DNA of 64,000 nt, taken from NCBI RefSeq assembly GCF_002270055.1, contig NZ_NIBG01000012.1, positions 1 through 64,000 of the forward strand, written 5' to 3'. Below the pieces are notes generated by a model. It searched no databases and had not been told where the DNA came from. It worked only from the letters and a program-made list of their open reading frames with translations. Origin of the DNA: Anaeromicrobium sediminis (GTDB lineage Bacteria; Bacillota; Clostridia; Peptostreptococcales; Thermotaleaceae). This document shows positions 53,373 to 62,163 of this stretch, piece after piece. The translations under genes were made by a program, and so were the position numbers. Each line of letters begins with the position of its first letter. Positions within the stretch are counted from its first letter, which is position 1.

Positions 53373-54433
53373 TTACAGGCAATTTCCATATTTTTAGACT
53401 TTGCCATGATTATATATGAATTAATTTCATCTGGAAGATTAAAAGATTCTTTAAATAAATGAAATTCTAAAATATTTCTAGCTTTGTCCAAATCATTAGA
53501 AATTGAGCCTTTATCATATGAGTAACTTAATATTAAAGCAAGTAATCTTATTAAAAATTTCTCATCTATACTTTCCTTTAAATATTCTGGTTCAGATAAA
53601 GAGAAATCCAAATGAGTATCGTGAATTTCGTCTTCGATTACTCTTTGTATATATCCAAGGATACAGGATAGTTCCCTACATTTATCACAAGATTTATGAT
53701 TGATACAGACCTCTTGTGCATATTCTTTAATGAAATGGGCTTGGTCGTATAATGTAGCCGCTACTTCATCAAATTGAACTTTAGAATTATTATTTAAAAT
53801 TGGTTTTACTTTCATGTAGATTAATCCTAATAAGGATACAAAGAATATGGTTAAAATATATGGATTTTTATAAGTTATAGGTATATTAAAATATAGTTTG
53901 GTAATACCAATTAGTATAAATACAAAAGCGGAACAAAATTTAATCTGTATACCAGATATTTTATTTCCTATAATAGAACCCACGAATATACCCATACCAC
54001 TAGTTAAAACCATACCACTTACAGTGCCTAAAAGAATAAATAGAGGGTACTTTAAAGTGGCTCCTAAGGTTATGGCAGTAAGTTGAGTCTTGTCCCCTAA
54101 TTCTCCAATAAAAAAGGCTAGGGCAACTGTTAGAATAGGACTCATTTCTTTAAAGTCATCATCTTCTTCATCATCTAAGTTTAAACTCCAAAGGCCAAAT
54201 AATATGAAAATCATACCTCCAATTATTTGAAGGAATTCATTTGAAATGAAGTTAGATAAAAAGGAACCTAGAGCTACGGCTAAACCGTGGTTTAACATAC
54301 ACCCTATACTTACGCCTAGTAAAACTTGAGAGGTTCTGTATCTCGTTGCAAAAATCATAGCTAAGACTTGCGTTTTATCTCCTAATTCAGATATGAATAT
54401 AAGGCTTAAGGACTTTAAAAAAGAAATTAACAT
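53342..54433 (-). CDS. TMEM165/GDT1 (UPF0016) family cation transporter with extra C-terminal domain
   Basis: 363 residues. Two copies of the family motif ExGDKTQ are present (SELGDKTQ near 16 and GELGDKTQ near 110), with about six helices plus one further. UPF0016 proteins are thought to export Mn2+ or exchange Ca2+/H+. The last 140 or so residues, after the membrane part, are unusual: a helical soluble tail with CINHKSCDKCRELSC, a four-cysteine cluster that could bind a metal. The start ATG has a perfect GGAGGTGATATATT upstream. No manganese riboswitch was seen in its leader. Confidence 0.87.
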   Translation of the reverse strand: MLISFLKSLSLIFISELGDKTQVLAMIFATRYRTSQVLLGVSIGCMLNHGLAVALGSFLSNFISNEFLQIIGGMIFILFGLWSLNLDDEEDDDFKEMSPILTVALAFFIGELGDKTQLTAITLGATLKYPLFILLGTVSGMVLTSGMGIFVGSIIGNKISGIQIKFCSAFVFILIGITKLYFNIPITYKNPYILTIFFVSLLGLIYMKVKPILNNNSKVQFDEVAATLYDQAHFIKEYAQEVCINHKSCDKCRELSCILGYIQRVIEDEIHDTHLDFSLSEPEYLKESIDEKFLIRLLALILSYSYDKGSISNDLDKARNILEFHLFKESFNLPDEINSYIIMAKSKNMEIACKLEKEVKNPS

Positions 54434-54590
54434 AATATATCACCTCCACTCTGAAATATTGTAACCTATTAACTTAGTAAAAGTAAATACTTAACTAAAT
54501 GGTAATAACAGTAAACAAGTTTAAATCATAAAATATAAGTATATTTAATTTGATTCTATGGTGAATAATAAGTTATAGGGGGGAAGTTAT

Positions 54591-54809
54591 ATGGATGAGA
54601 AATTATTATTAGAAGAGATTTTAAAGGAATTGCAAAAAATAAATGCTAACTTAATTAAAATAAGTAATCAGACTGGTATTAATGGTGGTGAAAACGAAGA
54701 TTCAGGTAAAACAGAAGGAAAAACTCATAAGAATAGTGGAGGATATTCCTGGGAGAGCCTAATGCCTTATACGGACGCATTAGCTCCATATACAAAAAAT
54801 AAAAAATAA
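54591..54809 (+). CDS. small hypothetical protein
   Basis: 72 residues. An N-terminal amphipathic helix with coiled-coil spacing (LLLEEILKELQKINANLIKI), then a Gly/Asn-rich linker and an aromatic tail (SWESLMPYTDALAPYTK). The good ribosome site TAGGGGGGAAG makes it credible. No family recognised. Confidence 0.7.
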   Translation: MDEKLLLEEILKELQKINANLIKISNQTGINGGENEDSGKTEGKTHKNSGGYSWESLMPYTDALAPYTKNKK

Positions 54810-54886
54810 CATATACTATAATATATAAATTATCATACTTATAGCTAGTGAGTGTAATAATATTTTGAAAAGAGGGAAAGCAAAGA

Positions 54887-55354
54887 ATGGCATATACAGT
54901 AATAGATTTATTAGACAAAATTATTTTAATAGAAGAAATGGCCAAAGATATGTATGAAGAAATGGGAAAAAAATATGGTGAAGATATAAACATTCGTACT
55001 ATAGTTAATGTGTTGGTAAGAGAAGAAGAGAGACATATAAAATACTACAAGGATTTAAAAAAAGAATGTAAAGATGAAGAATCTATTGATTTTCATTTAT
55101 ATGATAAAGCATCTTTTTTATTTAATCAATTTAAAGGGAACATAATTGCTCCAAAGATAAGTACAAAGGAAGAACTATTAAACTTTGCCATAGATTTTGA
55201 AAGGAAAAATGTGGCCTTTTTAATAGACATAAGGGGAAGACTTGTAACTAGTGTAAATGATTCAGAAAAATGCATGTATAGGGTTCTAGGAAAAATAATA
55301 GAAGAAGAACAAAGACATGTGGACAATATTGAAAAGTTTGTAAAATCCGACTAA
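54887..55354 (+). CDS. ferritin-like diiron protein (rubrerythrin-related)
   Basis: 155 residues forming a four-helix bundle. Diiron ligands are suggested by IEEMAKDMYEEM, REEERHIKYY, DFERKNVAFL and EEEQRHVDNIEKF (two ExxH-type pairs). It lacks the C-terminal rubredoxin domain of rubrerythrin. A role in oxygen or peroxide defence is inferred. Its stop codon lies in the loop of the following terminator, whose left arm codes the last residues. Confidence 0.82.
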   Translation: MAYTVIDLLDKIILIEEMAKDMYEEMGKKYGEDINIRTIVNVLVREEERHIKYYKDLKKECKDEESIDFHLYDKASFLFNQFKGNIIAPKISTKEELLNFAIDFERKNVAFLIDIRGRLVTSVNDSEKCMYRVLGKIIEEEQRHVDNIEKFVKSD

Positions 55355-55374
55355 ATTATGGTCGGGTTTTGTTT
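55342..55374 (+). terminator. terminator overlapping the ferritin-like gene 3' end
   Basis: AAAATCCGAC (last codons) pairs with GTCGGGTTTT around TAAATTATG and runs into T's. Confidence 0.85.
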
Positions 55375-55394
55375 TATAATATAAGAATAGGGGG

Positions 55395-57335
55395 GTGGTG
55401 ATTATAAAAAGGATTATTATTATATTGTTAATATTAATTTGTGCAACCAGTGTGGCCTATTCAGAAGAAATCCAATCTAAAACCATAGTAATAGGGGGAG
55501 ATAATAACTTTCCACCCTTTGAGTATGTAGATAAAAATGGTGTTGCTAAAGGGTTTAATGTGGATTTAATTAGGGCAATAGCCATAGAAATGGGATTAGA
55601 TGTGGAAATTAAATTAGAGCCTTGGTTTAAGACTATGGTTAATTTAAACTCAGATCAAATACATGCCATAGAAGGGATGAAATATTCAGAAGATAGAGAT
55701 TTGTTGTACGACTTCTCAGAACCCTATTTGCAGTCTTCTCAAACAATGTTTGTAAATGTGGAAAATACTTATATAGTTCATCTACAAGATTTAAGGGGAC
55801 AGAGGGTGGCCATTCAGAAAAATGATATTGCAATAGATTTGCTAAATGAAATAGAAAATATACATATAATAGAATTTGAAAATCAAGAAATGGCTCTAAA
55901 AAGCCTTATCACAAAGGAAGTAGATGTATATATAGGAAATAGATTGACGGGTCTTTATAATATACAAAGGAGTAATTATAGGGAATATATAAAAATGGTG
56001 GGAGAAGAAATAAATCCTAAGAATTATTGTATAGCTGTTAAAAAAGGAAATGAGGAAATAATAAGCATATTTAATGAAGGTCTTAGGGAAATCAAGTCAA
56101 ATGGAACTTATGATAAGATTTATAAAAAATGGTTTGGTGAGAGAATTAATTTATCCTATGAAATTGTAGAAAAAATAATTTATGGATTATTAGCAGGAAT
56201 AATCTTATCCTTAATATTAATATTTAATTTTTATAGGTGGAATTACGTATTAAAAAATGAAGTAAACTTGAGAACTCAAGAATTACAAAAGGAGCTAATA
56301 TTTAAAGAGCAGATCTTAGATAGTATATTTAGTGGACTTATAACTATAGATAAAGATGAAAATATAACCCTTATAAACAAAAGGGCCCTATGCTTACTCA
56401 AAATATCTAAAAATCATTTAATAGGTAAAAATATCAATGATACCATAGTAAAAGACCATTTTCCCATAGATAAAATGAGACAAGTCTTAGGTGGGGGGAA
56501 GGAAATTGTTAACTTAGAAAAAAATATATGCATGGAAGAAAAGGAGATAATGGTTCAATATAATATATATCCAATAAATTATATTAAAGAAAAGACCATA
56601 GGAGTTACCTTGACCTTTAAGGATATAACTAAGGAAAGTATATTGAGAAAGGAAATTATGATAAAGGACAAGTTAGAGGCATTAGGAAGGATGGTAGCAT
56701 CTATAGCCCATGAGATAAGAAACCCTCTAACGGCAATAAAGGCATATGTGGATATGATTCCATACAAATACGAAAATGAAGAGTTTAGAAAAAGAATTAC
56801 TAAGGATGTACCTTTAGAAATAGAAAGGCTAGATAAGCTTATAACCAGTTTATTAGATTATTCAAAGCCAAAAGTTACTCAAAAGAAATACTTTTTATTA
56901 AATGAAGAAATGGATAATATTATAATCCTCTTTAAAGCTTTCATAAGAAAGATGAAAATAGACTTAAAAATTAATGTGGAAGAAGATATATATATTTATT
57001 TTCATAAGGAAGAATTTAGGCAGATTATAATAAATCTATTACTAAATAGTTTAGAAGCTTTAAAAGATGTGGAGGAACCAATCATTCACATTAGGGCATA
57101 TAAGGAAGAGGAAAAGGCAAATATAACCCTTTATGATAATGGGTGTGGCATAGAGAAAAAGGATCTAGAACGTATATTTGAACCCTTTTTTACTACAAGG
57201 GAAAAGGGAAGTGGTCTAGGGTTATTTACAAGTTATAGGCTTATAAAGGAAAATGAAGGTACATTATATGTGGAAAGTGAAAAGAAGGTTGGAACTAAAG
57301 TTAAAATACAAATACCTATAAAAGAGGAGTTGTAA
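55395..57335 (+). CDS. NtrB-type sensor histidine kinase with extracellular amino-acid-binding-like domain
   Basis: 646 residues. Signal/anchor helix at 4-22, then a periplasmic binding domain of the SBP_bac_3 type (about 28-248: NFPPFEYVDKNG, GFNVDLIRAIA, KSNGTYDKIYKKWFG). TM2 is at 261-280. A PAS domain lies at about 305-415 and the kinase core has H439 (SIAHEIRNPLTAIKAY), an N-box (LLLNSLEAL) and G-boxes DNGCGIEK and GSGLGLF. The next gene, one base away, is its NtrC-type regulator. The start is uncertain: GTG 55395 or 55398 lies within the GGGGGGTGGTG that should be the ribosome site. Ligand unknown; a small amino acid or carboxylate is likely. Confidence 0.92.
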   Translation: MVIIKRIIIILLILICATSVAYSEEIQSKTIVIGGDNNFPPFEYVDKNGVAKGFNVDLIRAIAIEMGLDVEIKLEPWFKTMVNLNSDQIHAIEGMKYSEDRDLLYDFSEPYLQSSQTMFVNVENTYIVHLQDLRGQRVAIQKNDIAIDLLNEIENIHIIEFENQEMALKSLITKEVDVYIGNRLTGLYNIQRSNYREYIKMVGEEINPKNYCIAVKKGNEEIISIFNEGLREIKSNGTYDKIYKKWFGERINLSYEIVEKIIYGLLAGIILSLILIFNFYRWNYVLKNEVNLRTQELQKELIFKEQILDSIFSGLITIDKDENITLINKRALCLLKISKNHLIGKNINDTIVKDHFPIDKMRQVLGGGKEIVNLEKNICMEEKEIMVQYNIYPINYIKEKTIGVTLTFKDITKESILRKEIMIKDKLEALGRMVASIAHEIRNPLTAIKAYVDMIPYKYENEEFRKRITKDVPLEIERLDKLITSLLDYSKPKVTQKKYFLLNEEMDNIIILFKAFIRKMKIDLKINVEEDIYIYFHKEEFRQIIINLLLNSLEALKDVEEPIIHIRAYKEEEKANITLYDNGCGIEKKDLERIFEPFFTTREKGSGLGLFTSYRLIKENEGTLYVESEKKVGTKVKIQIPIKEEL

Positions 57336-57336
57336 T

Positions 57337-58671
57337 ATGAAAAATCTATTGATTATAGATGATGAAAAGACTATTTGCTATTCACTAAAATTTGTATTTG
57401 AAGATGAATTTAATGTATATACGGCAACTAATATGTATGAAGTAAATGAACATATAGAAAATAAAGAATTTCACATTATACTACTAGATTTAAAGTTTGG
57501 TGATATAAGTGGATTAGATTTATTAGATTCACTAAATTTAAAACAAAAGAGATCTCAAATTATAATGATGACAGCCTATGGGAACATAGAATCATCTGTA
57601 AAGGCCATAAAAAAAGGTGCCTATGATTACATAATTAAACCATTAGATATTCCTAAATTAAAGAACCTTATAAATAGAAGCTTAGAGATGAATAAGGTAA
57701 AAGAGTTTATTAAAGAGGAAAAGTACAATATCTTAGGCATATCTAAGAAAATGAAGGAAGTATTTGACGTAATAGATAAAATAAAAGATCTAGATATAGG
57801 CATACTGATAGAAGGATCTAGTGGGACGGGAAAGGAACTTGTGGCTAAAGCTATTCATGAGTATGGAAGGCGAAAAAGCAAGAAAATGGAAATAGTCAAT
57901 TGTGGAGCTATACCAGAAAACCTCATAGAAAGTGAACTATTTGGACACAAAAAAGGAGCCTTTACAGGAGCTAATAGGGATAAAACAGGAAGATTTCAAT
58001 TAGCCAATGGAAGTACTTTGTTTTTAGATGAAATAGGGGATATGGATTTAAACTTACAGGTGAAACTACTAAGGGCCATACAACAGAAGGAAGTATATTC
58101 TTTAGGTGGGGAAGAGTGTGAGAAAATTGATGTTAGGATCATTTCTGCCACTAACAAAGATTTGAAAAGAGAAGTTGAAAAGGGACAATTTAGGGAAGAT
58201 TTATATTTTAGATTAAATGTTGTAAATATAAAGCTTCCTGATTTAAAGGATAGAAAAGAGGATATTCCCATATTAGTAAACAATTTTGTGAAAGAAGCAT
58301 CTATAAGTATGAATAAGGAAATAGAGGGAATAGATGAAGAGTCCTATGAAATACTTATGAATTACCAATATCCAGGGAATATACGTGAACTTAAAAATAT
58401 TATTAGAAGAGCAGTAGCTTTAACGGATAACCATGTGATTAAAAGGGAAGATCTACCTAGCGAATTGTGTATTAAAGACAAAAGGAGTATGAATAAGGGA
58501 ATAGTACCTATTAAAATAGGAACTAATTTAAGTGATGTGGAGAAGAAAATTATACTGGAGACTCTCAAAATTACAGGAGAAAATAGACGAAAGGCTGCTG
58601 AAATATTAGGTATAAGTGAGCGAACCATAAGATATAAGTTAAAGGAATATAAAAATATAAGTGGCCAATAA
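57337..58671 (+). CDS. NtrC-family sigma-54-dependent response regulator
   Basis: 444 residues. Receiver domain with phospho-acceptor D51 (ILLDLK) and K101; AAA+ core with Walker A GSSGTGKE (about 160-167) and the sigma-54-contacting GAFTGA (207-212); C-terminal Fis-type helix-turn-helix (RRKAAEILGISERTIRYKL). Cognate kinase is the upstream gene. A matching -24/-12 promoter lies upstream of the TAXI gene, so activation of that transporter is the inferred job. Confidence 0.95.
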   Translation: MKNLLIIDDEKTICYSLKFVFEDEFNVYTATNMYEVNEHIENKEFHIILLDLKFGDISGLDLLDSLNLKQKRSQIIMMTAYGNIESSVKAIKKGAYDYIIKPLDIPKLKNLINRSLEMNKVKEFIKEEKYNILGISKKMKEVFDVIDKIKDLDIGILIEGSSGTGKELVAKAIHEYGRRKSKKMEIVNCGAIPENLIESELFGHKKGAFTGANRDKTGRFQLANGSTLFLDEIGDMDLNLQVKLLRAIQQKEVYSLGGEECEKIDVRIISATNKDLKREVEKGQFREDLYFRLNVVNIKLPDLKDRKEDIPILVNNFVKEASISMNKEIEGIDEESYEILMNYQYPGNIRELKNIIRRAVALTDNHVIKREDLPSELCIKDKRSMNKGIVPIKIGTNLSDVEKKIILETLKITGENRRKAAEILGISERTIRYKLKEYKNISGQ

Positions 58672-58696
58672 GTTATTCACCTATGGATTAATTAAC

Positions 58697-58709
58697 GGAA
58701 ATAATTTCC
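58697..58709. promoter_or_regulatory. candidate activator site (GGAAATAATTTCC)
   Basis: A perfect 13-base palindrome about 90 bases upstream of the sigma-54 promoter, a usual distance for an NtrC-type enhancer site. Confidence 0.4.
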
Positions 58710-58737
58710 AAGCCTGCAAATTTTGCAGGCTTTTTTA
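58710..58737 (+). terminator. terminator after the response regulator
   Basis: AAGCCTGCAAA/TTTTGCAGGCTT and a T-run. Confidence 0.93.
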
Positions 58738-58782
58738 TTTTGTGGATAAGTTGAAGGAAGCCTAAATACAGACTTTTTCACA

Positions 58783-58799
58783 TTGGTATATTCCTTGCA
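58783..58799 (+). promoter_or_regulatory. sigma-54 promoter of the TAXI-TRAP genes
   Basis: TTGGTATATTCCTTGCA: the invariant GG and GC are separated by exactly ten bases, with the TTGC -12 element intact. The -24 box is TTGGTA rather than TGGCAC. It is about 28 bases from the start codon. Confidence 0.85.
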
Positions 58800-58826
58800 A
58801 AGATAAAGAGTAAGGAGGGATTTAAT

Positions 58827-59846
58827 ATGAAAAAGAAGGTTATAAGCATATTTATGATTATCTTATTAGTATTATCATTAGGAGCGTGTGGACAAGAATC
58901 TACAGAGAGTGGAAGCAGTAGTAATGAAAAACAATTTGTTACTGTAGTTACAGGTTCTACAGGAGGAACTTATTATCCAGTTGGAACTATATTCTCAACA
59001 TTATGGAATGAAAAATTAGGAGATAAGGGTGTAGTTGCTTCTGTTCAATCATCAGGTGGTTCTGTAGAGAACTTAAATATGTTAAAGGATCAGGAAGCGG
59101 AACTTGGAATTGCCATGGCAAATTTAACTTTATTTGCTTATAAGGGAGAAGGTAAATTTAAGGATAATAAATTTGAGAATGTAAGGTTTGTAACAGCCCT
59201 ATGGCCAGATGTTACTCAAATGGTAGTGGCTGAGGATTCTAATATTAATTCATTATCTGATTTAAAAGGAAAGAGATTTAATGTGGGAGGAGCAGGTTCT
59301 GGTACTGAGTATAGTACTAATTTAATATTAGAAAATGTGGCTGATATGACGTTTAATGATATTGAGCCTGAACACTTAGGATATTTTGAAGCCTCTAGTG
59401 CAATGCAAAATGGACAATTAGCCGGAATGAATGCAGAGGGAGGATTACCAACATCTGCTGTATCGGAAATATTTGCAAGTAAAACTAAGGTTAAAATGTT
59501 AGAGTTTAGTGATGCGGATTATAATAAGCTACATGATGTGGCACCTTATTATGGACAATTTACAGTACCAGCAGGTTTGTATTCTAACTTAGATAAGGAT
59601 ATAAAAACTGTAGGAATTAAATCTACTTTAATAGCTAGTGCAGATTTAGATGAAGATTTAGTTTATGAATTAGTTAAAAATATTTATGAAAATTATGATG
59701 AAATATCATCATCCCATAAAGCTTTAGAATTTGTAAAGCTAGAAGAAGCTATAAAGGGTCTTCCACCAGTGCCTCTACATAAGGGAGCAGTAAAGTATTT
59801 CAAAGAAAAGGGAATTGAGATTCCAAAGGAATTATTAGAAGAGTAA
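58827..59846 (+). CDS. TAXI-family TRAP transporter substrate-binding lipoprotein
   Basis: 339 residues. Lipobox LSLGAC (C21), then the TAXI-type binding fold (TGSTGGTYYPVG, GKRFNVGGAGSGTEY, LGYFEASSAMQNGQL, and AGLYSNLD). Delivers a carboxylate or amino-acid-like solute to the fused permease. Expression is predicted from the sigma-54 promoter. A palindromic element lies between it and the permease gene. Confidence 0.95.
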   Translation: MKKKVISIFMIILLVLSLGACGQESTESGSSSNEKQFVTVVTGSTGGTYYPVGTIFSTLWNEKLGDKGVVASVQSSGGSVENLNMLKDQEAELGIAMANLTLFAYKGEGKFKDNKFENVRFVTALWPDVTQMVVAEDSNINSLSDLKGKRFNVGGAGSGTEYSTNLILENVADMTFNDIEPEHLGYFEASSAMQNGQLAGMNAEGGLPTSAVSEIFASKTKVKMLEFSDADYNKLHDVAPYYGQFTVPAGLYSNLDKDIKTVGIKSTLIASADLDEDLVYELVKNIYENYDEISSSHKALEFVKLEEAIKGLPPVPLHKGAVKYFKEKGIEIPKELLEE

Positions 59847-59855
59847 ATATATAGG

Positions 59856-59910
59856 GTTAAGAGATAGAGTTAAGGGTTTAGGTAAAATCTCTTAACTCTA
59901 AACTTTTAAC
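59856..59910. repeat. imperfect palindrome, GTTAAGAG type
   Basis: GTTAAGAGATAGAGTTAAGG folds on the right part CTCTTAACTCTAAAC..TTTTAAC. It shares GAGTTAAGAGA and GTTTAG words with 7151-7209. It lies between binding-protein and permease genes. Confidence 0.65.
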
Positions 59911-59951
59911 TCATATATACATATAACGATAACATATAAGGGGGGAATGGA

Positions 59952-61838
59952 ATGAAAGAAAATAATAGTCATAGTAACAGAAGGTTAGCTGGTAAAGTAG
60001 CTTTATTTGTTACCATATATGCAGTATTTACCTCTTTATTTCATGTATGGATGAATAGCGCAAGTTTGATGATTGCTATAAAGAGAAATGCCCTTCATTT
60101 GGGGTTGATGTTAGGACTTACTTTTTTAATGTATCCTGCAACTAAAAAGAATTCTAACAAAAAACCTTCCATACTAGATTGGATACTATTTGCGTTAGGT
60201 ATAAGTATAGGATTGTATATTTATGTTACCTATGACAGTCTTATAGAGAGATCCTTAATACCAAATAATACAGATTATGTATTTGCAATTATGGCCATAT
60301 TATTAACCTTAGAAGCAGGGAGAAGATGTGTTGGAAATATTCTTCCTTGCCTTTCTATATTTTTTATTTTATATGCTAAATATGGATACCTATTTCCAGG
60401 CATGTTAGCCCATAAGGGCTTTTCATGGAAGAGAATATTGACAAGAATGTATTTAACTGATGGAGGTATATTTGGAGTAACCTTAATGGTATCAGCTTCC
60501 TATGTGTTTATGTTCATATTATTTGGATCCTTTTTAAATAAAACAGGAACAGCTAAGTTTTTTAATGATTTTGCCCTAGCCTTTGCAGGAAGACTTAGAG
60601 GAGGTCCTGCTCAGGTGGCAGTTATGGCCAGTGGTCTTATGGGAACCATAAGTGGAAGTTCTCAAGCCAATGTGGCAACTACAGGAAGCTTTACTATACC
60701 TCTTATGAAGGAAGTGGGCTATGAACCTAGATTTGCAGGAGCAGTGGAAGCGGCTGCATCTACAGGAGGAATTCTCATGCCACCTATTATGGGGGCTGCA
60801 TCTTTTATGATGGCATCTTTCTTAGGAATTCCATATGTTAAGGTTATGTATGCAGGTATAATTCCAGCCTTATTTTATTATTTTGCCATATTTACTATGG
60901 TGGACTTTGAAGCCAAAAAAATTGGTTTAAAGGGAATGGATAAGGACAAATTACCAGTATTTAAAGAGGTTATGCTTACCCAAGGTCATTTAGTATTGCC
61001 TATAATAATAATACTAATATTACTTATAAAGGGACTAACACCCCTATATGCAGCTTTTTATGGATTAATAGCTACAATAGTTACAAGTTCCTTTAGAAAA
61101 AATACTAGAATGGATTTTAAGAAGTTTATAGGGGCTCTAGAAGAAGGTGCTAAAAGTGCCGTATCTGTGGCTATAGCCTGTGCAGTAGTAGGTTTTATAG
61201 TGGGAGTTGTGTCCATGACAGGCCTTGGTCAAGTGGTGGCCCACAATATTATTAAGTTATCCTTTGGTCAACTTTGGCTTGCTTTAATTCTGGTTATGAT
61301 AGCATCCATATTCTTAGGAATGGGTCTACCTGCTACAGCATGTTACATTATAACTGCATCTATAGCGGCCCCAGCCCTAATAAAGATGGGAGTAAGACCA
61401 ATAGCAGCTCATTTCTTTGCCTTTTACTATGGAACTCTGTCAGCAGTAGTACCGCCTGTGGCGCTTACCTCTTATACGGCGGCGGGTATAGCAGATGCTA
61501 ATCCCACAAAGGTTGCTGTAACGGGATTTAAATTAGCCCTTGCTGGAATAATGATACCTTTTATGTTTGTTTATTCTCCTATAATACTAATGGAGAACGT
61601 AACTATTGGTTCCTTAATAATGACTATAATAACAGGTCTTATAGGTATTGTGGCATTAGCTTCATCGGCAGAAAATTATTTCCAAGGTAAAATGACCATA
61701 TTGGAAAGAATAAGTACATTTATAGGAGCTGTATTATTAGTAAAACCAGGAGTAATGTCTGATTTGTTAGGACTTGGAATTTTAGCTATAATATTTGTAC
61801 TTCATAGGATGAGAATTAGAAAAAAGGTAATAGTATAG
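59952..61838 (+). CDS. TRAP transporter fused permease (DctQM type)
   Basis: 628 residues with about 16 or more helices. A small DctQ-like N-terminal part is fused to the large DctM part; the signatures MASGLMGTISGSSQANVAT, EAAASTGGILMPPIMGA and IFLGMGLPATACYII are clear. Sodium-driven uptake of the solute bound by the TAXI protein. Start ATG follows AAGGGGGGAATGGA. A terminator follows it. Confidence 0.95.
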   Translation: MKENNSHSNRRLAGKVALFVTIYAVFTSLFHVWMNSASLMIAIKRNALHLGLMLGLTFLMYPATKKNSNKKPSILDWILFALGISIGLYIYVTYDSLIERSLIPNNTDYVFAIMAILLTLEAGRRCVGNILPCLSIFFILYAKYGYLFPGMLAHKGFSWKRILTRMYLTDGGIFGVTLMVSASYVFMFILFGSFLNKTGTAKFFNDFALAFAGRLRGGPAQVAVMASGLMGTISGSSQANVATTGSFTIPLMKEVGYEPRFAGAVEAAASTGGILMPPIMGAASFMMASFLGIPYVKVMYAGIIPALFYYFAIFTMVDFEAKKIGLKGMDKDKLPVFKEVMLTQGHLVLPIIIILILLIKGLTPLYAAFYGLIATIVTSSFRKNTRMDFKKFIGALEEGAKSAVSVAIACAVVGFIVGVVSMTGLGQVVAHNIIKLSFGQLWLALILVMIASIFLGMGLPATACYIITASIAAPALIKMGVRPIAAHFFAFYYGTLSAVVPPVALTSYTAAGIADANPTKVAVTGFKLALAGIMIPFMFVYSPIILMENVTIGSLIMTIITGLIGIVALASSAENYFQGKMTILERISTFIGAVLLVKPGVMSDLLGLGILAIIFVLHRMRIRKKVIV

Positions 61839-61851
61839 AACTAGATGAGAT

Positions 61852-61896
61852 TAGGTGTATTATAAATGATTAATCATTTATAATACACCTATTATA
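61852..61896 (+). terminator. terminator after the TRAP permease
   Basis: AGGTGTATTATAAATGA and TCATTTATAATACACCT form a perfect 17-bp stem around TTAA. Only short T-stretches follow. Confidence 0.8.
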
Positions 61897-61906
61897 TTTT
61901 ATGTAT

Positions 61907-61985
61907 GTTAGCGGATAACAGTTAGCTGTTAGCAGACAAAAACTTCTAATTAATTGCTGCTAACAGCTGACTGCCCACTGCTAAC
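61907..61985. repeat. imperfect palindrome, GTTAGC type
   Basis: TTAGCGGATAACAGTTAGCTG (continuing TTAGCAG) folds on CTGCTAACAGCTGACTGCCC (continuing ACTGCTAA), with 20 or more paired bases around an A+T-rich loop. It is the GTTAGC member of the palindrome family and lies after the TRAP permease. Confidence 0.65.
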
Positions 61986-62000
61986 GAGTATATATTGAGT

Positions 62001-62025
62001 TAAGAAGGAGGTTGTCTATATGTAG
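62001..62025 (+). other. strong ribosome-binding site followed by a start-stop (ATG TAG)
   Basis: AAGAAGGAGG, eight bases, then ATG directly followed by TAG (62020-62025), about 140 bases before the next gene. It is either a minimal upstream reading frame or the start of a lost gene. The rest of gap 61839-62163 contains the terminator and palindrome above and no gene. Confidence 0.45.
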
Positions 62026-62163
62026 GACTTTAGGCTGTTATTTTTATGAAGTTTAATAAAAGACCATCTTCGACAAAACAAGACTTTATATGATGAAGGG
62101 GATAAAATGTTTTTGTAGAAGTATCTTAGATAGGGAAATATTTACAAAATCAGGGGGATTAAC

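Noticed and set aside
54434-54590. Manganese (yybP-ykoY) riboswitch before the GDT1-like gene
   Set aside because: The conserved core of that riboswitch could not be found on either strand.
62026-62163. A pseudogene after the ATG TAG
   Set aside because: The following frames contain several stops and no recognisable protein similarity, so a leader region is as likely.
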